Position numbers and translations under genes: made by a program. Below, piece after piece: positions 25,247 through 33,430 of a DNA stretch of 40,000 nucleotides. This stretch comes from Nodularia spumigena CCY9414. GTDB taxonomy: Bacteria > Cyanobacteriota > Cyanobacteriia > Cyanobacteriales > Nostocaceae. Under the pieces are notes generated by a model. It was given only the letters and a program-made list of their open reading frames with translations. It made no database searches and had not been told where the DNA came from. Location: contig NZ_CP007203.1 of the NCBI RefSeq assembly GCF_000340565.2, positions 4,575,053-4,615,052 of the forward strand, in the 5' to 3' direction. Position 1 is the stretch's first letter. Every line of letters starts with the position of its first letter.

Positions 25247-27847
25247 ATGAAAAAGCAGCGATTTTTTAAGTCCTTTGACAACAGCGAACACCAAAAACCA
25301 GAAATAGCACTCAGAACAATGGCAAAAACGGTCAGAATTCGACGAGGGATTGATGCAGTATGTCTAGGCTGGGTGCATGACAAGCGTTCCTCTGTGGTTT
25401 TGGCGATCGCTGTCGTATCTCTTACAGGAGTTATGGGGCATAAACTATACAATCAACCCCAATTGACAGTAGGTACTCCTGCGCCAGAAACGATGAAAGC
25501 ACCCTATACTGCTAACATTGAGGATAAAGAAGAAACAGAAGCCAAACGCCAAGCCGCTAGTAGAAGTTCCATACCTGTATTGATGGTCGATGTTCAAAAG
25601 ACCGAAAGAATCAACAAAAATTTACAGCAACTTCTGGATAACGGCAATAAAATTCGCACTACTGCCGGAGTTTTTCCTTTTTTTGATACAACAGTTGTAT
25701 CCGTTCCTACCCAGCATTATCTTCGCTCTTGTTCTGCATCGGAATGGAAAACGCTACTGATAACTTTAAAAAATACTAGCCAACGAAAATCAGACTTGTT
25801 AGTGGGCAAAAACCGCATTAATCCCCGAAATAGACAACCAGGCGGTATAGCACAACAACTCCCCACTTCCGAATATCTGCCTTTGTTTCCATCATCTACA
25901 GGTTCACCGATTCCAGAAAACCAATCTCTACCTAATCTGCTTAATTCAGGTAATCTACCCCTGTTTCTGTCTCCTTTAGATGAAAAACCCGTTAATATTT
26001 CCCAAAACACCGACTTTACTCAAGCAGTAGCGGAACTAAAAGCTTATCGCGCCACAACTTCAGAGCAAAACTTGGACTCACTCATAGTCCAAACCTCGCA
26101 AGTCCGCCAAGCATACAGCCAAGCAAGAATCCAACTTTTACAGCAAGAGTTGGCTAATCCCAAGAAAGTTTACAGCGAAACTGCCCTTTTGAAATTATCA
26201 GATAACGAATGGGGCCAAGCACAAACAGGAATTCGCCAGAGTGCCGAGAGGATTCTTGCTCAAGGGATTCCCCCAGGATTACCCTCAAGTATTCTACAGA
26301 ATGCTGTGAAGCTCAACATACAGGAATTTGTCCCCAAAAATGCCGAACCCTTGGCAACCAAATTGTTGTTGACTGTGCTGCAACCCAATCTCAAGAATGA
26401 TGAAGAACAAACAAAACAACAAATACAGCAAGCATCAGATGGAGTACCACCTGTAATGGTGGTGGTGCAAGAAGGAACGCTGATTGTCACCAAGGGAGAG
26501 GAAATTACTAAATGGCACTTTGATGTACTGGAGCATTATCAATTAATTCGCCGGGAAAATAACTGGCTAAAATTGACCACATTAGCCGGTATCGTCACCG
26601 GAGCCATTGGCATTTTTGTTGTGGTAGGAAGACAAAGGTCGTGCAAATTGCGGCAGCGCGATTACCTGTTAGTACTGCTGCTTACCCTAAGTATTCCAGG
26701 AGTGCTAGCCTTTGGCGTACCATATACCACTTGGAGCGCCGTTGGTTTATTGTTGGGTAGCTTCTATGCACCTGCTTTGGGTGCGACTGTTGTGGGACTG
26801 CTGCTGCTAATTCTACCAACCACCGTGGAAATCAGCATCATTTCGCTGTTAGCTGGTGGGGCGGCGGGGATATTGGGTAGTAGCATGGCGCAAAGATTGC
26901 GATCGCGCGAAGAATTAGCATTATTGGGTGTGGCGATCGCCGTCACGCAGGGTGGTATGTACCTGTTAATGAAGCTCTTCATTGGTGCAGCATTTGGCGG
27001 GGGTTGGTATGTGGTACTTCAAGGAGCAGGATTATTTGCTTTATCTGGTTTAGCCTGGAGTATTGTCGCCTTGGGCTTAAGTCCTTATCTGGAAAAGGTA
27101 TTTGATTTAGTTACCCCCATTCGATTAGCTGAACTATCCAATCCGAATCGCCCCTTATTAAAACGACTGGCTACTGAAACCCCTGGAACCTTTCAACATA
27201 CTTTGTTGGTCGCTACTCTGGCTGAAGCTGCTGCCAAAAAACTCGGATGTAATGTAGAACTTGTCAGGGCTGGAACTCTGTATCATGATATCGGCAAAAT
27301 GCACGACCCTCTGGGCTTTATTGAAAATCAAATGGGGGGGCCGAATAAACATGAAACAGAAATTAATGATCCTTGGAAGAGTGCCGCAATTATCAAAAAG
27401 CACGTGACTGAAGGGTTGGTAATGGCGCAAAGACACCTTTTACCCACAGCAATTCAAGCTTTTATTCCTGAGCATCAAGGAACGATGCTGATTGCTTATT
27501 TCTATCACCAAGCACAACAAATGTCTCAGGAAGACCCCAATTTAATCGTAGATGACGCTGATTTTCGCTATGACGGACCAATTCCCCAATCACGAGAAAC
27601 CGGAATAGTCATGTTAGCAGACTCCTGTGAAGCGGCGCTGCGATCGCTCAAAGATGCCACTCCAGAACAAGCCTTAACCATGCTCAATAACATTCTCCGT
27701 GCCAAATGGCAAGATAATCAAATGGTAGATTCAGGACTGACACGGCAAGAAATGTCAGAAATCAGCCAAATCTTTGTAGATGTGTGGCTGCAATTTCACC
27801 ACAAGCGCATTGCTTATCCCAAGTTAAAAGCAGGTAAGAATGGGTAA
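25247..27847 (+). CDS. 7TM-HD family membrane phosphohydrolase (PgpH-like, c-di-AMP phosphodiesterase family)
   Basis: The 866-residue protein has an N-terminal helix, a long extracytoplasmic region (about 75-440), seven membrane helices (about 445-640) and a cytoplasmic HD domain (about 660-850). The HD site includes FQHTLLVATLAEAAAK, LYHDIGKMHDP (His680, Asp681), KKHVTEGL, and IPEHQGTMLIAYFYHQA. In Firmicutes such PgpH proteins cleave c-di-AMP; cyanobacteria also make this nucleotide, so the role is likely but inferred. ATG 25247 is chosen; the frame extends upstream to 25139, but that part is MITE-like DNA. The extracytoplasmic region has a Pro/Ser/Asn-rich stretch near residues 190-260 that varies in the family. 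Confidence 0.88.
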   Translation: MKKQRFFKSFDNSEHQKPEIALRTMAKTVRIRRGIDAVCLGWVHDKRSSVVLAIAVVSLTGVMGHKLYNQPQLTVGTPAPETMKAPYTANIEDKEETEAKRQAASRSSIPVLMVDVQKTERINKNLQQLLDNGNKIRTTAGVFPFFDTTVVSVPTQHYLRSCSASEWKTLLITLKNTSQRKSDLLVGKNRINPRNRQPGGIAQQLPTSEYLPLFPSSTGSPIPENQSLPNLLNSGNLPLFLSPLDEKPVNISQNTDFTQAVAELKAYRATTSEQNLDSLIVQTSQVRQAYSQARIQLLQQELANPKKVYSETALLKLSDNEWGQAQTGIRQSAERILAQGIPPGLPSSILQNAVKLNIQEFVPKNAEPLATKLLLTVLQPNLKNDEEQTKQQIQQASDGVPPVMVVVQEGTLIVTKGEEITKWHFDVLEHYQLIRRENNWLKLTTLAGIVTGAIGIFVVVGRQRSCKLRQRDYLLVLLLTLSIPGVLAFGVPYTTWSAVGLLLGSFYAPALGATVVGLLLLILPTTVEISIISLLAGGAAGILGSSMAQRLRSREELALLGVAIAVTQGGMYLLMKLFIGAAFGGGWYVVLQGAGLFALSGLAWSIVALGLSPYLEKVFDLVTPIRLAELSNPNRPLLKRLATETPGTFQHTLLVATLAEAAAKKLGCNVELVRAGTLYHDIGKMHDPLGFIENQMGGPNKHETEINDPWKSAAIIKKHVTEGLVMAQRHLLPTAIQAFIPEHQGTMLIAYFYHQAQQMSQEDPNLIVDDADFRYDGPIPQSRETGIVMLADSCEAALRSLKDATPEQALTMLNNILRAKWQDNQMVDSGLTRQEMSEISQIFVDVWLQFHHKRIAYPKLKAGKNG

Positions 27848-27849
27848 TG

Positions 27850-27890
27850 GTCATTGGTCATTTGTCATTTGTCATTTGTCATTTGTCATT
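27850..27890. repeat. TCATTTG heptad tandem repeat
   Basis: Four to five TCATTTG units start directly after the stop codon of the 7TM-HD gene (27845-27847). They could form the 3' end of its transcript but have no strong hairpin. Confidence 0.8.
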
Positions 27891-27960
27891 CGGAAATTAA
27901 GCAAGTGATCTTTAGTGGAGATTTTAAGTTAGGCGATCGCTGCTAAAATAATCATCAAAA

Positions 27961-29211
27961 CTAAGCTTGGGTAAATATTAAAAATCCTACTTGGAATAAC
28001 CCAATAATAAAACCTAAAACACCACCTAAAGTCACAATTGCCTGTAATTCATTTTTGACAATTCCCTCAATTGCAGCTTCTAAATCAGCCGGTGAAGTTG
28101 ATTTCACCCGATCAACAATCACTTGGTCTATCGATAATATGGGAATTACCAGCGCTACAATTTTTTCTAAATCTTTTTCTAAATATCTCTCTAAAATTTT
28201 AGCTAACTCTTGACTGACAACTTCTAAGGAAGAACTAACAACAGGTGAAGTGCTGAGACGATTCAGTAATAATGTGGCGATATTTTCCCAGTTAACAGAA
28301 TCAGTCAATCCTTGAAGTAAATCGCTACCACTGGACTGGATATAATGACGCACACTTTCGCGTGTAGTCTTTCGCAGTTGGCGCACTGTCCCAATGGGCA
28401 AGTTTTGTAATGATAAGTCTACCAGGACTTTTTTCAGGCGATCGCGCATTTGCAAAACTTGAATTAGTTCCTTTAAACGAGCATTGGTAGCATCTTTTTC
28501 GTCTAAGCAAAAAGTTCTCAGCCTTGTCAGAGTATTACGTAAACCAAATAAATTGGCTACTACCCAATAAGTACCACTCGTCTTTTCACGAAAGCTTTCA
28601 TCAATAGTTTGAATCGTGCGGTCTGTCAAAAAATCAATAATTACCTGACGTAACACATCTGGAGGTAAAACTACCTCTAATAACCAATCAGCTAGCCTTG
28701 TGGATTGTTCTTCACTCAGTTGTAATTCCAGCAATACCTGGTCAAAAATTTGATTGATTTGCGCCTCTAAAAAATCTTCTCGCCTGGCCAAAACTTTGAG
28801 CAAACGAGGTAATGATTCTCCTAACAAATCACGCAAAATTCCCGCCACAATTTTGGCGCTTTTCTCGTTTTTATCAACTTTGATTTGTTCAAGCGCCAAT
28901 TGCAATAACCACAAAATTGCTGACTGTACGCGTTCTGTTTGTAACAAGCGTCGCGCCAGATTTTGCAATTCGCCTGGAGTCAGCAAAGACCCCATAATTG
29001 TATTAGAAATGTTCTTAGCCAGACGTTCCTGGTTGCGAGGAATCAATCCAGGAGTAAATGGTACTTTTCGCCCAGCTATATAAATTGCTTTGTAGGGGCG
29101 AAATAACATTTTGATGGCTATATCGTTGGTGAAATAGCCAATAATGCCACCCAGCACCGGGGGTAATAAATAAAACCAGATGTGAGACCAATCCAAGGTA
29201 AAATTTAACAA
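27961..29211 (-). CDS. DUF445 family membrane protein
   Basis: The 416-residue protein starts with a membrane helix and the DUF445 signature [20 protein letters not shown], then [20 protein letters not shown] and [18 protein letters not shown] long helical, charged middle follows, and the protein ends in a second membrane segment ([19 protein letters not shown]). Both ends being in the membrane suggests a hairpin topology with a large soluble body. The family has no firm function. The start is TTG 29211, and no ATG fits the conserved N-terminus. It lies 57 bases downstream of menG on the same strand and may be cotranscribed. Confidence 0.87.
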   Translation of the reverse strand: MLNFTLDWSHIWFYLLPPVLGGIIGYFTNDIAIKMLFRPYKAIYIAGRKVPFTPGLIPRNQERLAKNISNTIMGSLLTPGELQNLARRLLQTERVQSAILWLLQLALEQIKVDKNEKSAKIVAGILRDLLGESLPRLLKVLARREDFLEAQINQIFDQVLLELQLSEEQSTRLADWLLEVVLPPDVLRQVIIDFLTDRTIQTIDESFREKTSGTYWVVANLFGLRNTLTRLRTFCLDEKDATNARLKELIQVLQMRDRLKKVLVDLSLQNLPIGTVRQLRKTTRESVRHYIQSSGSDLLQGLTDSVNWENIATLLLNRLSTSPVVSSSLEVVSQELAKILERYLEKDLEKIVALVIPILSIDQVIVDRVKSTSPADLEAAIEGIVKNELQAIVTLGGVLGFIIGLFQVGFLIFTQA

Positions 29212-29268
29212 AATTAAAATTGATGAGCGATGAGTGATCAGTTTAATGCAAAACTTCTAACTCATGAC

Positions 29269-29958
29269 TCATTTACTGACTACCAGCACTCCCATCATAT
29301 CGTTCGCGATGGGGTAGTGTGTCACCAATGTAAAACCAACTTGACGGGCTAACTCTATTTGCTCTTGTCCGGTGGGGAAACGATCTAAGCTGGGACTGAT
29401 ATAAGCATATTCCTCTTTTAAACCCATCCGGTTGGCAATTGGTACAACTATATTACTCAAATACCATTGCTGAAAAGCGCGAAGCTGCGGATTTCTGGGA
29501 CGATGAAAATCTAAAATTGCGGCTTTAGCACCAGGCTTGAGAACGCGGTGTAATTCTTGCAGACTGCGGGGAATATCTGTAACATTTCTTAACCCATAGC
29601 CCATTGTCGCCGCATCGAAGTAGTGATCATCAAAGGGCAAATTGAGTGCATCGGCTTCTATCCAAGAAATGGTAGGTTGGGGGTATTGGCTTTGGGAGCG
29701 TTCTTTAGCAGCTGCTAGTAGGTTGGGGGAGAAATCCACACCATACACCTTTCCCGTAGTTCCCACATATTTAGCCAAACGAAAGGCCAAATCACCACTT
29801 CCACAGCATAAATCCAGGCAAGTATCGCCCGGTTTAGCTGCACTCCATTTGACTGTCATTTCCTTCCAGATCCGATGTTGTCCCAGACTCAACCAATTGT
29901 TTAATTCGTCATAAACTGGAGCAATACGGTCAAAAATATCGCGAATTTCTTGATTCAT
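29269..29958 (-). CDS. menG: 2-phytyl-1,4-naphthoquinone / demethylmenaquinone methyltransferase (UbiE/MenG)
   Basis: This AdoMet-dependent enzyme makes the last methylation of phylloquinone, the A1 electron carrier of photosystem I. The 229-residue protein has the AdoMet motif I TCLDLCCGSGDLAFRLA, VYGVDFSPNLLAAAKERS, WIEADALNLPFDD and the UbiE signature YGLRNVTDIPRSLQELHRVL. The opening IRDIFDRIAPVYDELNNWLSLGQH is also diagnostic. Start ATG 29958. Residues and length are normal. In cyanobacteria the acceptor is the phytyl naphthoquinone rather than a ubiquinone precursor. Confidence 0.93.
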   Translation of the reverse strand: MNQEIRDIFDRIAPVYDELNNWLSLGQHRIWKEMTVKWSAAKPGDTCLDLCCGSGDLAFRLAKYVGTTGKVYGVDFSPNLLAAAKERSQSQYPQPTISWIEADALNLPFDDHYFDAATMGYGLRNVTDIPRSLQELHRVLKPGAKAAILDFHRPRNPQLRAFQQWYLSNIVVPIANRMGLKEEYAYISPSLDRFPTGQEQIELARQVGFTLVTHYPIANDMMGVLVVSK

Positions 29959-29983
29959 TGGTTAAGAGTTACGACTGTAGCCA

Positions 29984-30163
29984 CTAATATGGGTTTACTT
30001 TGCACTCAGTGCTGCTGCAAAGCAGATCGATCGCTACCAGTTCTGCTGATAAACGAATGAGGTTCAATTCATCTTCTCGTAAAGAGCAAGGTTGTTGCCA
30101 TTGGAGTGACAAAATCCCTAACAAATGTTACTCATTAGCAGTCACAAGTTCCAAGCCTGTTTT
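29984..30163 (-). pseudogene. Relic of a GAF-domain C-terminal end
   Basis: In the gap between menG and raf1 the minus strand reads TGLELVTANE, a TAA stop (30128-30130), then HLLGILSLQWQQPCSLREDE and LNLIRLSAELVAIDLL, ending at TAG 29984-29986. The GILSLQW strand followed by EDEL-LI-LSAELVAI is the typical close of a cyanobacterial GAF domain. It has no start codon, an internal stop, and nothing recognisable upstream of TAG 30164-30166. It is a decayed fragment, possibly from the same family as the GAF remnant at 12871-13414. Confidence 0.65.
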
Positions 30164-30166
30164 CTA

Positions 30167-30375
30167 CTGAACTTTAGATGCTGTATGATTTTTTTTATAC
30201 TTTTTTTTTGGGACTACCTGGAAAATACCCGCCTTTCCTACCTTTTCCCCGCCTGGGAGGAGTGGAAATTTTCAGATATCTTGGTTTAGAGATCGTCAAC
30301 TGTTAAAGATTACAATAAGATTTCCAGCCAGAAAAATTAATCACCCTCTCAAGTTGAAGCTCCCACGCCAGAATT
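30167..30375. other. raf1 upstream region
   Basis: This is non-coding and holds two T-rich runs (30189-30209) and a CCCGCCTTTCC ... CCCCGCCTGGGAGG segment. The raf1 promoter is expected here, but no clear operator is recognisable. Confidence 0.4.
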
Positions 30376-31464
30376 ATGACTAATCTAGCTGACAATGCTC
30401 AAAATCCTGAAAATGCTGTTAACGATGATGTAGTAAAAGAATTACTACGCAAGCTGAGGCAAAAACAAGGTAACTGGGTAGAGTGGGGAGTAGCGATCGC
30501 CTCCTTGCAAAAATCTGGTTACAATCCCCAGCAAATTTTTGAGGAAACCGGATTTGAGCCAATTCAACAAAATCAGGTAATTGTTGGTTCCCAAGTTTAT
30601 AATTCTTTAGCAGAAGGTGGTGCTTCGGAAGCTGCGCGATCGCACTACACTACACGGGGTAGTGATGTTTTGTATGAACTCCGCTTGCTTACCCACCAAG
30701 AACGTGCTGCGGCTGCTGAACTTACCTTTATCCACAAACTCGATCTTGAAGAAGCACGGGAAGTCGCAAAAGCAATTAAAGATTTTTCCCGCTTCCGGGT
30801 TTTACCAGAAGGTTTTACTGCCCATCCAGGGGATGCTGTGGCTTATCAAGCTTGGAAACTAGCACGTCAATATACAGATTTTCAAGAGCGATCGCGCTTC
30901 ATTGCCAAAGGTTTACGTTTTGCTCACACGCCCACAGCTAGGAAGCAAATCGAACAGTTACTCGTTGATTTTACTGTAGTTTCCCAACGTTCAGCGCCCA
31001 TTCTGCCTTTTTATCGATTTGAGTCGGAAGAAGAACTACCTCGCATTGTGCCAGTAGTAGGTGAGTTACCATTAACACCACAAGACTTGCAAAGTGTGCC
31101 TATGGTAGAAACCATTGAGCCATTTGGTTTAGTCAAGTTTGCTGGGGAACAGGCTTGGGTACCTTTACCAGGTTGGCAAGTATTATTGAGTGCAGAAGAC
31201 CCCGTAGCGATTTTCTGTAGTAGCGATCGCCTCCCCAATCAGGAAAAAAATCTGCCAAAACCAGTGCTGGTTGCAATAGATCGCGCCGGGCGACAATGGG
31301 ATGACTCCAGCTACTTTGTTGTTGAACACAACGGCGAATTAGACTTTCAGTGGTTTGAAACCGAGCCAGAAATTCCTCTGCTAGGGAGACTGATTGTAAT
31401 TGTGCGTCCTAAGAAAATCTTCGATGATGTTATTAGCCAAGATTCCTGGCAAATTGACGAATAA
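30376..31464 (+). CDS. raf1: RuBisCO accumulation factor 1 (Raf1)
   Basis: Raf1 is a dimeric chaperone that binds folded RbcL and helps assemble the RbcL8 core before RbcS joins. The 362-residue protein shows the N-terminal helical domain (VKELLRKLRQKQGNWVEWG, GYNPQQIFEETGFEPIQQNQ, LLTHQERAAAAELTFIHKLD) and a C-terminal beta-rich dimerisation domain (EEELPRIVPVVGELPLTPQD to the end). Length and order fit cyanobacterial Raf1. Start ATG 30376. The stop is followed within ten bases by a GGGGAGT heptad array. It is a single-gene unit. Confidence 0.92.
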   Translation: MTNLADNAQNPENAVNDDVVKELLRKLRQKQGNWVEWGVAIASLQKSGYNPQQIFEETGFEPIQQNQVIVGSQVYNSLAEGGASEAARSHYTTRGSDVLYELRLLTHQERAAAAELTFIHKLDLEEAREVAKAIKDFSRFRVLPEGFTAHPGDAVAYQAWKLARQYTDFQERSRFIAKGLRFAHTPTARKQIEQLLVDFTVVSQRSAPILPFYRFESEEELPRIVPVVGELPLTPQDLQSVPMVETIEPFGLVKFAGEQAWVPLPGWQVLLSAEDPVAIFCSSDRLPNQEKNLPKPVLVAIDRAGRQWDDSSYFVVEHNGELDFQWFETEPEIPLLGRLIVIVRPKKIFDDVISQDSWQIDE

Positions 31465-31472
31465 ATGAGTGG

Positions 31473-31545
31473 CGAGTGGGGAGTGGGGAGTGGGGAGTGG
31501 GGAGTGGGGAGTAGGGAGTAGGGAATAGGGAGTGGGGAGTGGGAC
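31473..31545. repeat. GGGGAGT heptad tandem repeat
   Basis: About ten units of GGGGAGT or GGGAGTA follow the raf1 stop. It is the same repeat (opposite strand) as at 1573-1622 and 14820-14853. Confidence 0.88.
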
Positions 31546-31570
31546 TCAAAAAAAAACTAAAGGTTAATCT

Positions 31571-33262
31571 TTATTTGCAGCGATAAAGCTGATAGGGAAT
31601 ACCGATGCGATAGTGCTGTGACGTGTCTATAGTACAAACACCATCCCCAGATAGCGCCACCTGCTGGGGATAATCATGTCTTCTCATTCCTGGTCCAACT
31701 ATCCATAAATTCATCTGAGATGTTGCTAGTTTTGGCATTTCATGAAGCTTATTCCAGAAATCAGGGGAATGAACAGATTTTTCTAAAAAAGCAAAACTAT
31801 CAAAGTTCTTGACAGTAATTGGAACAGCAACGTTGGTATTGCTTCTAACTTTTTCTAATGCCAAAGCAAAACTTAATCCCAACGCCACATCCTGATAATT
31901 GTTCTATCCTACTACCAGCATCAGAGGGACAGAGGGTTCTAAATTCATGTTTCGTGCAGTTTGCTCAGGTTGGAAAGACTTTTGAAAGACTAAGTTAGAA
32001 ACTACAAAAACACAACTGAGAATACCAACCAGCAAAATGATAAATTTTAACTTGTGAATTTTGCTAATACTAGCTGCTAACAAAGCGCAAAAACTGGGAT
32101 AATAAACAAAGTGATAGCGGGGAATAATAGTTATATCTTTACCTAATAAATAGGCGATTGCCAAAAATTGGATTAATACAATGATAGTAAAACTTAAAAG
32201 CGTTAATGTTGCTAAATGAGTTGTATTCTCTAACCACAGCAGTTTTAAACCTTTGTATACCTGCCACCCTAACCAAATAGCAAAGGTTAGCATACAAAAT
32301 CCACAGCTAGCTGTAATTAAAAGAGGCTGGTTTTCCACAGGTAGAGCAATCACCATTAATATCCAACTAATTAAAGTTTGATATAGTGGTGCAATGTGCA
32401 TAGTAGCAGGTAACCAATTGGTTTCAGGACTCTGAGCATGATTTAATATTACCCGCACCCACGGTAGGAAACTAATGACAACTCCAGTAATTGATATAAT
32501 TAAATTTAGACAAATTTGACCTTTATTTAGAATCTGATTTTTACCCGAATATATTAATATAAATAATGTGATAATTTCCCCTATGAAAGCCATACTAAAA
32601 AAGTAGTGAACATAAAGACCAATACTATTAACAAAAGCCCATAAAATAACTACCCAAAGTCTCAGGCGTTGCTTGTCAAAAATATCCTGTTGAATTTGCA
32701 TTAGTCCTAATAACGCTAAAGTTATCAGAAACATGGGCATAGTGTAATGGCGTGCTTCTTGGGAAAGGTAAACAGCAAAGGGAGAAATAGCCATAATTAA
32801 TGCGGCGATGATTCCCGATGCACCGGTGAAAGCTATGCGGTTGACACCATAAATTGCGGCGATCGCACCTACACCAAATAAAGCTGGTAGCGATCGCAAT
32901 TTTCCCACCCACTCTGTACCCAAGGGAGTCATCCACCCCAACCAACTGTACATTACACAAAAAAACAACGGCGGATGGGTAGACTGATTAGCTAGATTTT
33001 CGGCAATTTGATCACAGCTAACCCCAGACTGGTAAGTAAAAATTTCTTGGACGCGTTGCAGTGGAAATAAGATATTTAAGGGCAAATCATGGTAATTTTT
33101 TCCCAAACTGAAAATAGCAGTAATTACCTCATCCATCCACAGAGGTTTTAAGTCTAAATTCCAAAAGCGCAAGACACCACCAAGTGCGATCGGCAAAGCC
33201 GCGCCGTAGGCGATCGCTCCAGCTAAACCTAGATAATGTAGATACAGTTTGCGATTTGTCAT
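31571..33262 (-). pseudogene. Glycosyltransferase family 39 membrane protein gene, interrupted by one in-frame TAG
   Basis: From ATG 33262 the frame encodes 452 residues of a polytopic GT39-type (dolichyl-phosphate-mannose transferase-like) protein. It has the LWMDEVITAIFSLG loop with the Asp-Glu pair, the THPPLFFCVMYSWLGW segment, AVYLSQEARHYTMPMFL, and about ten membrane helices. A TAG at 31904-31906 stops it after PLMLVVG. The same frame then continues without any shift as NNYQDVALGLSFALALEKVR and ends at 31571 after IPYQLYRCK. The whole gene would encode about 563 residues. A Tyr codon turned into TAG is the simplest origin. The catalytic part precedes the stop, so a truncated enzyme is possible. 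Polysaccharide or protein glycosylation is inferred. Confidence 0.82.
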
Positions 33263-33310
33263 TATTTATTCAGACTGAACATTTAGCACTACAGGAACAT
33301 CAAAGAATAA

Positions 33311-33355
33311 TTAACCACAGATGAACACAGATAAATACAGATAAATATAGATAAA
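33311..33355. repeat. AACCACAGATGAAC dispersed tandem repeat, copy 2
   Basis: TTAACCACAGATGAACACAG is followed by ATAAATACAG and ATAAATATAG units. It shares its start with the copy at 9393. It lies between the divergent GT39 and helicase genes. Confidence 0.7.
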
Positions 33356-33430
33356 GGTGTGCTTGCATTCCATGAAAGATGCTTAATCTGCGGTTTGATA
33401 ATTTAAATTTCATTTAAAATCTAAAACTCT

